Source: Limimaricola litoreus | Lineage (GTDB): Bacteria; Pseudomonadota; Alphaproteobacteria; Rhodobacterales; Rhodobacteraceae | Length of the DNA stretch: 55,231 nucleotides | NCBI RefSeq assembly: GCF_024159025.1 | Contig: NZ_JAMYXC010000130.1 | Span: 1 to 55,231 of the forward strand | Direction: 5' to 3' | Shown: positions 8,393-17,445 of the stretch, one piece after another | How positions within the stretch are numbered: the first letter of the stretch is position 1 | Layout: each line of letters begins with the position of its first letter | Notes under the pieces: model-generated | The model's database searches: none | The model's input: only the letters and a program-made list of their open reading frames with translations | What the model was told of the DNA's origin: nothing | Program-made: the position numbers and the translations under genes

Positions 8393-8791
8393 TCAGGCCG
8401 CCGCTGCCCGTGCGCGCAGCTGGTTCAGCCGCTCTGCGCCCCAGTTCATCTGCGTCTCGAGCTCCCGGATCGCCTCGTCGAGGGCGGCGCGCTGCTCCTG
8501 CATCTCCTTGAGATGCCGTTCGGCCACCTCGAAGGTGCGCGCAAGCTGCACCTCCTGCTGGTCGTCGGTCTCGTAGAGGTCGAGCAGCTGGCGGATCTCC
8601 TCGAGCGAAAAGCCGAAGCGCTTGCCGCGCAGGATCAGCTTGAGCCGGGCCCGGTCACGCCGGGTGAAGAGCCGCTTGGTGCCTTCTCGAATGGGAAACA
8701 GAAGCTCCTTTGCCTCGTAGAAGCGTAATGTGCGCGGCGTCACGTCGAAGCTGTCGCACATCTGGCGGATGGTCATGGTCTGGTCGGTCAT
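8393..8791 (-). CDS. MerR-family transcriptional regulator (first of two)
   Basis: 132 residues from an ATG at 8791; the ribosome site is poor (AAGGG about 12 bases upstream). The N-terminal winged-helix domain contains the MerR signature [14 protein letters not shown], followed by the wing ([14 protein letters not shown]) and [16 protein letters not shown] long coiled coil for dimerisation fills 75-125. No effector-binding cysteines are seen, so it does not look like a metal sensor. MerR proteins of this kind next to acyl-CoA dehydrogenases often control fatty-acid or branched-chain catabolism (LiuR-like). A candidate operator with TTTACG on the minus strand lies at 8862-8878. Confidence 0.88.
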   Translation of the reverse strand: MTDQTMTIRQMCDSFDVTPRTLRFYEAKELLFPIREGTKRLFTRRDRARLKLILRGKRFGFSLEEIRQLLDLYETDDQQEVQLARTFEVAERHLKEMQEQRAALDEAIRELETQMNWGAERLNQLRARAAAA

Positions 8792-8999
8792 TTTTTTCTT
8801 AAACCCTTGGTGTCCGGTCAGACGATTCACCTGCGGGTTCTGAATGGACCTTACAAGCAAAGGTGACGCGAACGTAAACATGACGCGACGTCAGCAGCGG
8901 CATGACGAAAGGTCAAGAAAAATCCGCCTCTTGCCGAGAAATTTTGTTCTCTTGGTCAAAAATGGCCGTGCCCGCTTGGGTTGTCGTCTCGGGCAGGGA

Positions 9000-9368
9000 T
9001 CACTTTGAGGATGCAATGGATTCGTCGCGCAGCTTGCGCAGATCCGCGATGGTCTCCTCGAGGTCCTTGCGCTGCGCCTCGAGCACCTCGATCTGCCGTT
9101 GCGCCATCTCCACCCAGGCATCCATCTGCGCCTGCGTGCCCTCGGTCTCGTAGAGGATCAGGAACTGGCGAATCTCCTCCAGGCTGAAGCCGAACCGGCG
9201 CCCGCGCAGGATCAGCGTCATCCGCGCCACCTCGCGTTTGCCATAGAACCGCGCGCGCCCCTGTTTTTCGGGGGCCAGCAGCTCGATGTATTCGTAATAG
9301 CGCAAGGTGCGAGGGGTCACCTCGAAACGCTCGCACATTTCTTTGAAAGTCATGGGGGTATCGGACAT
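9000..9368 (-). CDS. MerR-family transcriptional regulator (second of two)
   Basis: 122 residues; ATG at 9368 with GAAGGAG eight bases upstream. It is paralogous to the neighbouring regulator: [14 protein letters not shown], a wing at [28 protein letters not shown], and then a coiled coil (about 75-115). It also lacks sensor cysteines. The two paralogues lie in tandem, 208 bp apart, and this one is divergent from a hotdog thioesterase gene with a 117-bp intergenic region, suggesting that it controls itself and that operon. The effector, perhaps an acyl-CoA, is unknown. Confidence 0.88.
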   Translation of the reverse strand: MSDTPMTFKEMCERFEVTPRTLRYYEYIELLAPEKQGRARFYGKREVARMTLILRGRRFGFSLEEIRQFLILYETEGTQAQMDAWVEMAQRQIEVLEAQRKDLEETIADLRKLRDESIASSK

Positions 9369-9389
9369 GTCTCGGGCTCCTTCGGGCAG

Positions 9390-9418
9390 ACATTAGGAGC
9401 GGGGCCCCGTGACGACAA
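9390..9418 (-). promoter_or_regulatory. Candidate promoter and palindrome of the second merR gene
   Basis: Read on the minus strand, TTGTCG and TAATGT are 17 bp apart, a plausible sigma-70 promoter 22 bases before the start codon. The spacer contains the perfect palindrome CGGGGCCCCG (9400-9409). MerR proteins classically bind a dyad between -35 and -10, although usually with a 19-bp spacer. Confidence 0.4.
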
Positions 9419-9485
9419 CACGGCTTCCGCCCCCTTGGTTCAAGTTTGCGCTTGCGGGGATCACGAGGATCGCGAAGTTGTCCTC

Positions 9486-9929
9486 ATGACAGAGAATTCC
9501 TCCTCCGAACTGGCCCGCGCGCAGCAGTTCATCGACGCGCTGCCGCATGCGCAGGCGCTGGCGATGCAGCTGACCGCGCTGGGCGACGGGCACGCGGCGA
9601 TCCGCATGCCCTGGGCCGCGCAGCTGGTCGGCGATCCCGAGACAGGGGTGATCCATGGCGGCGCCGTCTCGGCGTTGATGGACACCTGCGCGGGGGCGGC
9701 GGTGATGTCGCACCCCTCGGCCCCTGCCAGCACCGCGACGCTCGACCTGCGGATCGACTACATGCGCCCCGCCACGCCCGGACAGACCATCACCGCCAAG
9801 GCCGAATGCTGGCACGTCACCCGCTCGGTCGCCTTCGTGCGCGCCGTGGCCTGCGACGAGGACGAGGCGCGCCCCGTGGCGACCGCCACCGGCGCCTTCA
9901 CGGTCGAAACCCCGAAGGACAAGCCATGA
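9486..9929 (+). CDS. PaaI-family hotdog thioesterase-like protein (first)
   Basis: 147 residues from the ATG at 9486; the ribosome site is weak. A single hotdog domain is visible, with the characteristic helix start [16 protein letters not shown], in which the HGG and the aspartate belong to the PaaI/YbgC-like thioesterase active site, then strands [14 protein letters not shown] and a C-terminal GAFTVE strand. It probably hydrolyses an acyl-CoA or acyl-ACP thioester in the cytoplasm; the substrate is unknown. It overlaps the next hotdog gene by four bases (ATGA) and is divergent from a MerR gene that may regulate it. Confidence 0.88.
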   Translation: MTENSSSELARAQQFIDALPHAQALAMQLTALGDGHAAIRMPWAAQLVGDPETGVIHGGAVSALMDTCAGAAVMSHPSAPASTATLDLRIDYMRPATPGQTITAKAECWHVTRSVAFVRAVACDEDEARPVATATGAFTVETPKDKP

Positions 9930-10432
9930 GCCGTCAACGCCCCGAACCGGTGCAGGTCATCAAGACGCGGCGCGACGCGGCATTGGAGCGGCTGGTGGGC
10001 GGCGTGCCCTACATCGCCTTTCTGGGCATCCGCTTCGAGCGGCACGGAGACGAGCTGACCGCGGTGCTGCCCTATGCCGACCGGCTGATCGGCAACCCGA
10101 TGCTGCCGGCGCTGCACGGCGGGGCCACGGCGGCGTTTCTGGAAACCACCGCCATCGTCGAGCTGGCCTGGAGCCGGATGTGGGGCCTCATAGAGGCGGG
10201 CACGCCCGAGGCGCAGGCCGAGGCCGAGGCCCGGCCCAACTGGCCGCGCACCATCGACATCACCGTCGATTACCTGCGCTCGGGCCTGCCGCGCGACGCC
10301 TATGCCCGCGCCCGGATCAACCGATCGGGCCGGCGCTATGCGAGCGTTCATGTCGAGGCCTGGCAGGACAACCGCTCGCGGCTCTTCGCGCAGGCAACGG
10401 GGCATTTTCTGATGCCGGGGCGCGATGGCTGA
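9926..10432 (+). CDS. PaaI-family hotdog thioesterase-like protein (second)
   Basis: 168 residues, translationally coupled to the preceding gene through an ATGA overlap and overlapping the MATE gene by eight bases. The hotdog helix reads [14 protein letters not shown]: the HGG is kept, but the usual catalytic Asp position holds Glu. Strands [14 protein letters not shown] and SVHVEAWQ follow. The first 40 residues form an extra N-terminal helix absent from the first paralogue. The pairing of two different hotdog subunits suggests either a hetero-oligomer or two substrate ranges; both are inference. No membrane segments. Confidence 0.87.
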   Translation: MSRQRPEPVQVIKTRRDAALERLVGGVPYIAFLGIRFERHGDELTAVLPYADRLIGNPMLPALHGGATAAFLETTAIVELAWSRMWGLIEAGTPEAQAEAEARPNWPRTIDITVDYLRSGLPRDAYARARINRSGRRYASVHVEAWQDNRSRLFAQATGHFLMPGRDG

Positions 10433-11741
10433 GACCGCCGCGCCGCTGACCCATCGGCGCGTGCTGAAGATCGCGCTGCCGATCGTTCTGTCGAACGCCA
10501 CCGTGCCGATCCTCGGCGCGGTCGATACCGGCGTCGTGGGGCACCTCGGGGCCGCGGCCCCGATCGGTGCGGTGGGCATCGGCGCGGTGATCATCTCGGG
10601 CATCTACTGGATCTTCGGCTTCTTGCGCATGGGCACCACCGGCCTCGCTGCGCAGGCGCTGGGGCGCGGGGACGGGGCCGAGGTCTCGGCGCTGCTCAGT
10701 CGCGCGCTGATGATCGCCTTTGCCGCGGGTGCCGCGCTGATCGCGTTGCAATGGCCGATCTTCGCCGCCGCCTTCACCGTGGCCCCGGCCAGCGCGGAGG
10801 TCGAGACGCTGGCCCGCGACTATCTTGCCATCCGGATCTGGTCGGCCCCCGCCGCCATCGCGATCTACGGGCTGACGGGCTGGCTCATCGCGCAGGAGCG
10901 CACCGGCGCGGTGCTGGTCCTGCAGCTGTGGATGAACGGCGCGAACATCGCGCTCGATCTGTGGTTCGTCCTCGGCCTCGGCTGGGGCGTGCCCGGCGTC
11001 GCCGTCGCCACCTTCCTCGCCGAGTGGTCGGGCCTGGCGCTCGGGCTCTGGCTGTGCCGCGACGCCTTCGCCACCCCCGGCTGGCGCGACCGGGCGCGGA
11101 TCTTCGATCCTGCGCGGCTTAGGCACATGGCGGCGGTGAACACCGACATCCTGATCCGCTCGGTGCTCTTGCAATCCATCGTCATCAGCTTCCTGTTCTG
11201 GGGCGCGGGCTTCGGCGACGTGCCGCTCGCGGCCAATCAGGTGCTGCTGCAGTTCCTCAACATCACCGCCTTCGCGCTCGACGGCTTCGCCTTTGCCGCC
11301 GAGGCGCTGGTGGGGCAGGCAATGGGCGCGCGCGCCGCGCCCCGGCTCAGGCGCGCGGCGATCCTGCCCTCGATCCATGGCGGCGTGGTGAGCCTCGCGC
11401 TGGCGCTGGGCTTTTGGGTCTTCGGGCCCATGGTGATCGACCTGATGACCACCGCGCCGGAGGTCCGCGCGGCGGCGCGCGATTACCTGCCGTGGATGGT
11501 GGCGACGCCGATCTTCGGGCTGATCCCGTGGATGCTCGACGGGATCTTTATCGGCGCGACCCGCAGCCGCGACATGCGCAACATGATGCTGCTCGCGGCG
11601 GTAATCTACTTCGCCGCGGCGATCCCGCTCACGGCCGCCTTCGGCAATCACGGGCTCTGGGCCGCGATGCTGGTGAGCTACGTGGCGCGGGGCGCGACGC
11701 TCGGCGCGCGCTACCCGGCGCTGGAGCGCGCGACGGCCTAG
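10425..11741 (+). CDS. MATE-family multidrug/organic-cation exporter (DinF-like)
   Basis: 438 residues with about twelve hydrophobic helices in two related bundles. The N-terminal signature [22 protein letters not shown] and later [14 protein letters not shown] and [28 protein letters not shown] are typical of DinF-branch MATE proteins, including the acidic residues of the first helix (Asp34) and mid-protein. It would export a substrate in exchange for H+ or Na+ across the inner membrane. Its start lies inside the preceding thioesterase gene. Its stop overlaps the pyrD stop on the other strand within a single CTAG. Confidence 0.92.
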   Translation: MAETAAPLTHRRVLKIALPIVLSNATVPILGAVDTGVVGHLGAAAPIGAVGIGAVIISGIYWIFGFLRMGTTGLAAQALGRGDGAEVSALLSRALMIAFAAGAALIALQWPIFAAAFTVAPASAEVETLARDYLAIRIWSAPAAIAIYGLTGWLIAQERTGAVLVLQLWMNGANIALDLWFVLGLGWGVPGVAVATFLAEWSGLALGLWLCRDAFATPGWRDRARIFDPARLRHMAAVNTDILIRSVLLQSIVISFLFWGAGFGDVPLAANQVLLQFLNITAFALDGFAFAAEALVGQAMGARAAPRLRRAAILPSIHGGVVSLALALGFWVFGPMVIDLMTTAPEVRAAARDYLPWMVATPIFGLIPWMLDGIFIGATRSRDMRNMMLLAAVIYFAAAIPLTAAFGNHGLWAAMLVSYVARGATLGARYPALERATA

Positions 11742-12787
11742 AGCCAGTCGACCCGGCCCGTGCCCACCGCCTGCGCCACATTGGCGAAACCGTCGCGCTC
11801 CAGAAGCCGGTCCAAACCGCGCGCGATCTCGCCCGCGAGGCTGACGCCGCCATAGACCAGCGCGGTGTAGAGTTGCACGGCGGAGGCGCCTGCGCGGATC
11901 TTGGCATAGGCCTGCTCGGCCGAGCCCACCCCGCCCACGCCGATCAGCGGCAGCGCGGTGAGCGACGACAGCCGCGCCAGCACCCGCGTCGATCGCTCGA
12001 ACAGCGGCTGGCCCGACAACCCGCCCATGTTGTCCTTCTGCCTGTCGGTGAGCCCTTCGCGCGACAGCGTGGTGTTGGTCGCCACGATGGCCGAGACGCC
12101 CGTCTCCTCGGCCACGCGTGCCACGTCCTCGATCTCGGCCTCCGACAGGTCTGGCGCGATCTTGAGAAACACGGGCAGGGGACGGGCCAGCCCGGCATTG
12201 GCCTCCATCACGCCCGCGAGCAGCGCGGCAAGTGCGGCGCGCCCCTGCAGATCGCGCAGGCGTTCGGTGTTGGGCGAAGAGACGTTGACGGTGGCGAAGT
12301 CGAGATGCGGGCCGCAGCGGGTCAGCACGGTGGCGAAATCCGCCGCGCGGTCGGCGCTGTCCTTGTTGGCCCCGAGGTTGAGGCCGAGGATGCCGGTGGG
12401 GCGATGCGCCAGCCGCGCGGCGATCGGCTCCATCCCGTCGTTGTTGAAGCCGAAGCGGTTGATCGCGGCGCGGTCGGCCTTGAGCCGCCACAGCCGCGGG
12501 CGCGGGTTGCCCTCCTGCGGGCGCGGCGTCGCGGCGCCGACCTCGACGAAGCCGAAGCCGGTCTTCGCCAGCGCGTCGAGCGCCACGGCGTTCTTGTCGA
12601 ACCCCGCCGCCAGCCCGACCGGGTTGGGCAGATCGAGCCCGGCGACGCGGCTGGCGAGCCGCGCGCTCGTCACCGGCCCACCCTTGGGGCCGAGCCCCGC
12701 CTTCAGCGCCCTGAGCGCCAGCCCGTGCCCGGTCTCGGGGTCGATCCGGTGCAGCGCGGCAAGGCCCAGCTTTTCGAGCGCGCTCAT
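11738..12787 (-). CDS. pyrD: Dihydroorotate dehydrogenase (quinone), class 2
   Basis: 349 residues from the ATG at 12787, which overlaps the end of the DUF952 gene by four bases (ATGA). It has the N-terminal membrane-associating helix of class 2 enzymes ([22 protein letters not shown]), then the FMN barrel: [30 protein letters not shown] and NVSSPNTE, with the catalytic serine in the last region, and LKIAPDLS and GVGGVGS near the phosphate site. It oxidises dihydroorotate to orotate with ubiquinone at the inner membrane, the fourth step of pyrimidine synthesis. It converges on the MATE gene. Confidence 0.95.
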   Translation of the reverse strand: MSALEKLGLAALHRIDPETGHGLALRALKAGLGPKGGPVTSARLASRVAGLDLPNPVGLAAGFDKNAVALDALAKTGFGFVEVGAATPRPQEGNPRPRLWRLKADRAAINRFGFNNDGMEPIAARLAHRPTGILGLNLGANKDSADRAADFATVLTRCGPHLDFATVNVSSPNTERLRDLQGRAALAALLAGVMEANAGLARPLPVFLKIAPDLSEAEIEDVARVAEETGVSAIVATNTTLSREGLTDRQKDNMGGLSGQPLFERSTRVLARLSSLTALPLIGVGGVGSAEQAYAKIRAGASAVQLYTALVYGGVSLAGEIARGLDRLLERDGFANVAQAVGTGRVDWL

Positions 12788-13122
12788 GTCATGTCCTTCG
12801 GAAACTCGTGCCGCCCGCCCGCAAGCGGCAGCTTTGTCGTCCACAGCACCTCTTCGCGCTTCAGCGGCCTGTGAAGATGCGGGAAAAGCTGCCCGCCGCG
12901 CGCGGGCTCCCATTTGAGATCACCGCCCAGCGCTTCGGTGTCGATCGCGGCGAGGAGCAGCCCGTCCTCGCCCGCGAAATGCTTGGCGGCCGTCTCGCGC
13001 GCCTGCTCGGCGGTCGAGAAATGGATGAAGCCATCGGCCAGGTCGACGGGGGCGCCGCGGGTCTCGCCCGCCAGCTCCAGCTCGGCCCATTCGGGCGCGC
13101 GGAATATCTTATAGATCAGCAT
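12784..13122 (-). CDS. DUF952 family protein
   Basis: 112 residues if started at the ATG at 13122 ([12 protein letters not shown]); an upstream ATG at 13170 would add 16 unlike residues. Neither start has a strong ribosome site, and homologue-like beginnings (IYKI) favour the shorter form. DUF952 hallmarks are visible: YKI near the start, a tryptophan soon after, [35 protein letters not shown] and LW. The fold is small and related to ADP-ribosyl-transferase-like or glutathione-transferase-associated proteins; the biochemical role is not established. Coupled to pyrD. Confidence 0.88.
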   Translation of the reverse strand: MLIYKIFRAPEWAELELAGETRGAPVDLADGFIHFSTAEQARETAAKHFAGEDGLLLAAIDTEALGGDLKWEPARGGQLFPHLHRPLKREEVLWTTKLPLAGGRHEFPKDMT

Positions 13123-13270
13123 GACCGCGTCATGGCCGCGCCCCGCCGCGACGTCAAGCATCGCTGTCATCGAGCCGTCATGCCGCTAGGGCAGGACAAG
13201 AGCGGCTTTGACAGGTGCGCCGCGCTTGGCGCAGGCTCTGAGCCATAACGAAACCGACAGGGACGCCACA

Positions 13271-14833
13271 ATGAAACTCGGACTCTTCGGCACCACCGCC
13301 GCGCTCGCCCTCTTGGCCGGCGCCGCGCAGGCGGAGTACAGCCTGACCCTTCTGCACACCAACGACTTCCACGATCGCTACGAGCCGATCTCGAAATACG
13401 ACTCGACCTGCTCGACCGAGGACAACGAGGCCGGCGACTGCTTCGGCGGCGTCGCGCGTCTCGTCACCGCGGTGAACGAGGCCCGCGCGCGGGCGGGCGA
13501 CAACCTGCTGCTCGTCGATGGCGGTGACCAGTTCCAGGGCACGCTGTTCTACACCTACTACAAGGGCGAGATGACGGCCGAGTTCATGAACCAGCTCGGC
13601 TATGACGCGATGACCGTGGGCAACCACGAGTTCGACGACGGCCCCGAAGTGCTGCGCGCCTTCATCGACAATGTCGATTTCCCGGTGCTGATGTCGAACG
13701 CCGATGTCTCGGGCGAGGAAAAGCTCGCCGATGCGATCCAGAAGAGCACCGTGATCGAGCGCGGCGGCGAGAAGATCGGCCTCATCGGCCTGACCCCGCA
13801 GGACACCGACGAGCTGGCGAGCCCCGGCCCCAACGTGATCTTCACCGACCCCTCCGAAGCCGTGCAGGCCGAGGTCGACCGGCTCACCGAAGAGGGCGTG
13901 AACAAGATCGTCGTGCTCAGCCACTCGGGCTTCGAGACCGACAAGCGCGTGGCCGAGGCGACCACCGGCGTCGACGTGATCGTGGGCGGGCATTCCAACA
14001 CGCTTCTGTCGAACGAGCAGGAGGACGCGGTCGACGTCTATCCGGTGATGGTCGGCGACACCGCCATCGTGCAGGCCTATGCCTATGGCAAGTTCCTGGG
14101 CGAGCTGAACGTGACCTTCGACGACGAGGGCGTGATCACGCAAGCCTCGGGCGAGCCGGTGCTGATCGACGGGCAGGTGGTCGAGGATCAGACGGCCGTG
14201 GACCGGGTGGCGGAGCTCGCCAAGCCGCTCGACGAGATCCGCAACCGCGTCGTCGCCAGCTCGACCGCGCCGATCGAGGGCAACCGCGATGTCTGCCGCG
14301 CGCAGGAATGCGAGATGGGCAACCTCGTGGCCGACGCCATGCTCGAGCGCGTCGCCGATCAGGGCATTCAGGTCGCCATCGCCAATTCGGGCGGCCTGCG
14401 CGCCAGCATCGACGAGGGCGAGGTGACGATGGGCGAGGTGCTCACCGTGCTGCCGTTCCAGAACACGCTCTCGACCTTCCAGATCTCGGGTGCCACGCTT
14501 CTGGAGGCGCTGGAGAACGGCGTGAGCCAGATCGAGGAGGGCGGCGGCCGCTTTCCGCAGGTGGCGGGCATGACCTTCGCGGTCGATGCGGCGGCCGAGC
14601 CGGGCAGCCGGATCTCCGACGTGATGGTGGGTGGTGAGCCGCTCGACCCCGAGGCCACCTATGGCGCCGTGTCGAACAACTACGTCCGCAACGGCGGCGA
14701 CGGCTACAAGATGTTCGTCGATGCCGAGAACGCCTATGATTTCGGCCCTGACCTCGCCGATGTCACCGCCGAATACATGGCCGCGCAGGGCGATTACGAG
14801 CCCTATACCGATGGCCGCATCACGATGAAGTAA
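13271..14833 (+). CDS. Periplasmic 5'-nucleotidase / metallophosphatase (UshA-like)
   Basis: 520 residues with a signal peptide (MKLGLFGTTAALALLAGAAQA, cleavage near 21). The calcineurin-like catalytic domain shows all metal-ligand motifs: Asp32 and His34 in HTNDFH, GDQFQG, GNHEFDDG, SHSGFETD and GGHSNT. The C-terminal 5'-nucleotidase domain begins around 330 and contains NLVADAML, NSGGLR and the substrate-stacking FQNTLSTFQ region and NYVRNGGDGY. It would hydrolyse nucleotides or related phosphoesters in the periplasm to recover phosphate and nucleosides. AGGGAC precedes the start. It is followed by a strong terminator, so it is probably monocistronic. Confidence 0.92.
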   Translation: MKLGLFGTTAALALLAGAAQAEYSLTLLHTNDFHDRYEPISKYDSTCSTEDNEAGDCFGGVARLVTAVNEARARAGDNLLLVDGGDQFQGTLFYTYYKGEMTAEFMNQLGYDAMTVGNHEFDDGPEVLRAFIDNVDFPVLMSNADVSGEEKLADAIQKSTVIERGGEKIGLIGLTPQDTDELASPGPNVIFTDPSEAVQAEVDRLTEEGVNKIVVLSHSGFETDKRVAEATTGVDVIVGGHSNTLLSNEQEDAVDVYPVMVGDTAIVQAYAYGKFLGELNVTFDDEGVITQASGEPVLIDGQVVEDQTAVDRVAELAKPLDEIRNRVVASSTAPIEGNRDVCRAQECEMGNLVADAMLERVADQGIQVAIANSGGLRASIDEGEVTMGEVLTVLPFQNTLSTFQISGATLLEALENGVSQIEEGGGRFPQVAGMTFAVDAAAEPGSRISDVMVGGEPLDPEATYGAVSNNYVRNGGDGYKMFVDAENAYDFGPDLADVTAEYMAAQGDYEPYTDGRITMK

Positions 14834-14853
14834 GGCCCCCTCGGGGCTGGTGA

Positions 14854-14889
14854 GGGCGCGCGCCGAGGGAACCGGCGCGCGCCCTTTTT
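14854..14889 (+). terminator. Rho-independent terminator
   Basis: An 11-bp perfect GC stem, GGGCGCGCGCC (14854-14864) with GGCGCGCGCCC (14874-14884), a 9-base loop and five T. It directly follows the 5'-nucleotidase gene; a smaller GCCCC/GGGGC hairpin lies just before it. Confidence 0.9.
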
Positions 14890-14907
14890 CGTGGCGACGC
14901 GGCAGGC

Positions 14908-15192
14908 TCAGATATCGGAGAGGTAATCCGCCGAGACGTAGCCGCCGAGGCCCGGCGCATCGGCGAGTGCCACGCGGCACCACAGCTGGCCGACTTCGGT
15001 CACGCAGTCGCGCCGCGTCAGCCGCGTGCCGTCGGGCAGGCCGAGGATCACCTTGTATCCCAGACCGGGCCCCGCCCGCAGTTTCAGCAGTTCGTCCGGG
15101 CCGGCCCCGTCGACGATGGTCCGGCTGCCGGAGGCGGCGCAACCGGCGACGAGCACGAGCGCTGCGAGCGCTGCAATGGAGGGGCGATGCAT
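14908..15192 (-). CDS. SH3-domain lipoprotein
   Basis: 94 residues. The N-terminus is a lipoprotein signal (MHRPSIAALAALVLVAGC) with a lipobox LVAGC, cysteine at 18, so the mature protein should be lipid-anchored. The rest is a single bacterial SH3 domain: LKLRAGPGLGYKVILGLPDGTRL, then CVTEVGQLWCRVAL with two cysteines that may form a disulfide, then GYVSADYL. Such domains bind cell-wall or protein partners; the specific role is unknown. Divergent from the YedK-type gene with a 155-bp gap. Confidence 0.88.
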   Translation of the reverse strand: MHRPSIAALAALVLVAGCAASGSRTIVDGAGPDELLKLRAGPGLGYKVILGLPDGTRLTRRDCVTEVGQLWCRVALADAPGLGGYVSADYLSDI

Positions 15193-15347
15193 GGGCGGGC
15201 CTCGATCTTGTCCTGTTTCGCATGGGTTCTGTCAGGCCCGCCGCGCCAAGTGAAGCGCGAAGCCGTCCGGCAGGCTGGCAATCGCCCATCGTGTCGTGGA
15301 TGCTATGGCTTAAGCTGGAGCGACAGGAGCCACCACAGGAGTCCCCC

Positions 15348-16010
15348 ATGTGCGGACGCATGGCCATCACGCTGCCCCATGACGCCATGGTGCAGATCTT
15401 CGAGGCGCAGCCCTCGAACGACCTGCCCGAGGTGCCCAACTACAACGTCTGCCCGACCGTGCAGGTGCACACGGTCACCTCCCACGAGGGGACCCGCCGC
15501 CTGCGCCCGATGCGCTGGGGCTTCATCCCGCATTGGTACAAGGCGCCCAATGGCGGGCCGCTGCTGATCAATGCCCGCGCCGAGACGGTGGCCGAGAAGC
15601 CCGCCTTCAAGCAGGCGGTGCGCGAGCGGCGCTGCCTGATCCCGGCCTCGGGCTTCTACGAATGGACCGTCGACGATGAGGGCAACAAGCTGCCGTGGTT
15701 CATCCACCTCGAGGACGGCGCGCCGCTGGCCTTCGCGGGGCTGTGGCAGGATTGGGAGCGGGACGGCGAGGGCTTCACCACCTGCGCCGTCGTCACCACC
15801 GCCGCCGCGGGCGCGATGTGCGACATTCACAGCCGGATGCCGGTGATCCTCGAAGCCGGCGACTGGCCGCTCTGGCTTGGCGAGGCGGGGCACGGGGCGG
15901 CGGTGCTGATGCGCGCGAACCCCGATCCGCTGGCCTTTCACCGGGTCGATCCCAAGGTGAACTCCAACCGGGCGCAGGGCCCCGAACTGATCGAGCCGAT
16001 TGACGCCTGA
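15348..16010 (+). CDS. yedK: HMCES/YedK-type abasic-site crosslinking protein (SRAP)
   Basis: 220 residues; start ATG at 15348 with AGGAG. Cys2 (after Met removal the N-terminal nucleophile, in MCGR), Asn75 in INARAET, Glu105 in GFYEW and His161 in IHSRMP are the four active-site residues of the SRAP family and fall at positions almost identical to those of E. coli YedK. The protein forms a thiazolidine crosslink with abasic sites in single-stranded DNA, shielding them from strand breakage. No SOS box was identified upstream. A second DNA-repair-like module lies about 4 kb further on. Confidence 0.94.
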   Translation: MCGRMAITLPHDAMVQIFEAQPSNDLPEVPNYNVCPTVQVHTVTSHEGTRRLRPMRWGFIPHWYKAPNGGPLLINARAETVAEKPAFKQAVRERRCLIPASGFYEWTVDDEGNKLPWFIHLEDGAPLAFAGLWQDWERDGEGFTTCAVVTTAAAGAMCDIHSRMPVILEAGDWPLWLGEAGHGAAVLMRANPDPLAFHRVDPKVNSNRAQGPELIEPIDA

Positions 16011-16055
16011 GCCGTCTTGAAGCCCCCCGCGCGAGCCGCTATCAAGGCCCCCGAA

Positions 16056-16129
16056 GCGGGCGTGATGTAGTGGTAGCCTGTCAGCCTTCCAAGCTGAACG
16101 TGCGGGTTCGATTCCCGCCGCCCGCTCCA
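16056..16129 (+). tRNA. tRNA-Gly (anticodon TCC)
   Basis: Acceptor GCGGGCG pairs with CGCCCGC, followed by discriminator T and an encoded CCA. The T-loop GGTTCGATTCC is intact, and the anticodon arm TCAGC-CTTCCAA-GCTGA gives anticodon TCC at 16088-16090. 74 bases including CCA. Confidence 0.95.
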
Positions 16130-16178
16130 ATCCTCATCTAGTCGAGCGGGCAGGGGCGGACACGCCGCCCCCATGGTG

Positions 16179-17387
16179 TCAGGCGGGCACCGATGTCGCC
16201 CGGTCCGAGGCGCGCGCGCCGCTCTCTTGCCATTCGCCCTCGAAGTCGCGCGGCACCAGAAGGTTGTGCGGGCCCAGATCGGCCACGTCGCGCTCCCCGC
16301 ACAGCGCCATGGTGAGGTCGAGCTCCTTGCGGATCACCTCCAGCGCCGTGGTCACGCCCTTTTCGCCCATGGCGCCGAGGCCATAGAGCCAGGCCCGGCC
16401 GATCATCGTGCCGTCCGCGCCCAAGGCCAGCGCCTTGAGCACGTCCTGGCCCGAGCGGATGCCGCTGTCGAGCCAGATCTCCGTCTCGCCCTTCACCTCG
16501 CGCACGATCGAGGGAAGGATGCGGATCGAGCTGAGCGCCCCGTCGAGCTGCCGGCCGCCGTGGTTCGACACGACGATGGCATCGGCGCCGCATTCGACCG
16601 CCTTTCGTGCGTCATCGGCGTCGAGAATCCCCTTGAGGATCAGCTTGCCGTCCCATTTGGCGGCGATCTTGCGCACCTTCTCCCAGTCGAGCTTGAGGTC
16701 GAACTGCTCGGCCGTCCATTTCATCAGCGATCCGGTATCCTCGACATCCGAGGCATGGCCGACGATGTTGCCGAAGAAGCGCCGCTTCGTGCGCAGCATC
16801 TCCAGCCCCCATGTCCACTTGGTCGAGAGGTCCAGCATCGTGGTGGGGGTGAGCTTGGGCGGGGCCGACAGCCCGTTCTTGAGGTCCTTGTGCCGCTGGC
16901 CCAAGAGCTGCAGGTCGAGCGTCAGCACCAGCGCCGAGCAGCCCGCGCGCTTGGCCCGCTCGATGATCCGGTCGACGAAATCCTCGTCGCGCATCACGTA
17001 GAGCTGGAACCAGAAGGGGGCGGAGGTGTGCTCGGCCACGTCCTCGATCGAGCAGATCGACATGGTCGAAAGGGTGAAGGGCACGCCGAACTTCTCGGCC
17101 GCGCGCGCGGCCTTGATCTCGCCATCGGCGTTCTGCATGCCGGTCATGCCGACGGGGGCGAGCGCCACGGGCATCGCGACCTTTTCGCCGAGCATATGGC
17201 CTACGGTCGAGCGGTCGGACATGTCCACCGCCACCTTCTGGCGCAGGCGGATCCGCTCGAAATCGGTGGTGTTCTCGCGGAAGGTCTGCTCGGTCCAGCT
17301 GCCGGATTCGGCATAGTCGAAGAACATCTTCGGCGCGCGCCGCTTGTGCAGCCGTTTGAGATCCTCGATGCAGGTGACGATTGACAT
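16179..17387 (-). CDS. lldD: FMN-dependent L-lactate dehydrogenase
   Basis: 402 residues from the ATG at 17387 (GGGGGAA upstream). It is an alpha-hydroxyacid oxidase barrel: MFFDYAESGSWTEQT at the N-terminus, LAPVGMTGM, WFQLYVMRD and LTLDLQ. The active-site block VSNHGGRQLDGA holds the catalytic histidine and substrate arginine, and the FMN phosphate site is WLDSGIRSGQD...IGRAWLYG. Length and absence of a haem domain fit LldD, which oxidises L-lactate to pyruvate at the membrane with quinone. A related mandelate or other hydroxyacid dehydrogenase cannot be excluded. An inverted repeat just upstream may be the operator. Confidence 0.88.
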   Translation of the reverse strand: MSIVTCIEDLKRLHKRRAPKMFFDYAESGSWTEQTFRENTTDFERIRLRQKVAVDMSDRSTVGHMLGEKVAMPVALAPVGMTGMQNADGEIKAARAAEKFGVPFTLSTMSICSIEDVAEHTSAPFWFQLYVMRDEDFVDRIIERAKRAGCSALVLTLDLQLLGQRHKDLKNGLSAPPKLTPTTMLDLSTKWTWGLEMLRTKRRFFGNIVGHASDVEDTGSLMKWTAEQFDLKLDWEKVRKIAAKWDGKLILKGILDADDARKAVECGADAIVVSNHGGRQLDGALSSIRILPSIVREVKGETEIWLDSGIRSGQDVLKALALGADGTMIGRAWLYGLGAMGEKGVTTALEVIRKELDLTMALCGERDVADLGPHNLLVPRDFEGEWQESGARASDRATSVPA

Positions 17388-17402
17388 GGCATTCCCCCCG
17401 AT

Positions 17403-17421
17403 TGGTAAGGATGATTTACCA
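17403..17421. promoter_or_regulatory. Candidate operator upstream of lldD
   Basis: Inverted repeat TGGTAA-N7-TTACCA, perfect over six bases per arm, 16 bp before the lldD start codon. TGGT/ACCA half-sites are typical of GntR/FadR-type regulators such as LldR, although the spacing here is wider than the TGGTnnnACCA of E. coli. Confidence 0.5.
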
Positions 17422-17445
17422 GCCACTGTCCTGCGCTGCAATGAA

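Noticed and set aside
10317-12491. 724-codon minus-strand frame across the MATE gene and pyrD
   Set aside because: Its right part is a wrong-frame reading of pyrD and its left part is antisense to MATE.
13178-15439. 753-codon minus-strand frame opposite the 5'-nucleotidase
   Set aside because: Antisense to a protein with signal peptide and complete catalytic motifs; no ribosome site or domain of its own.
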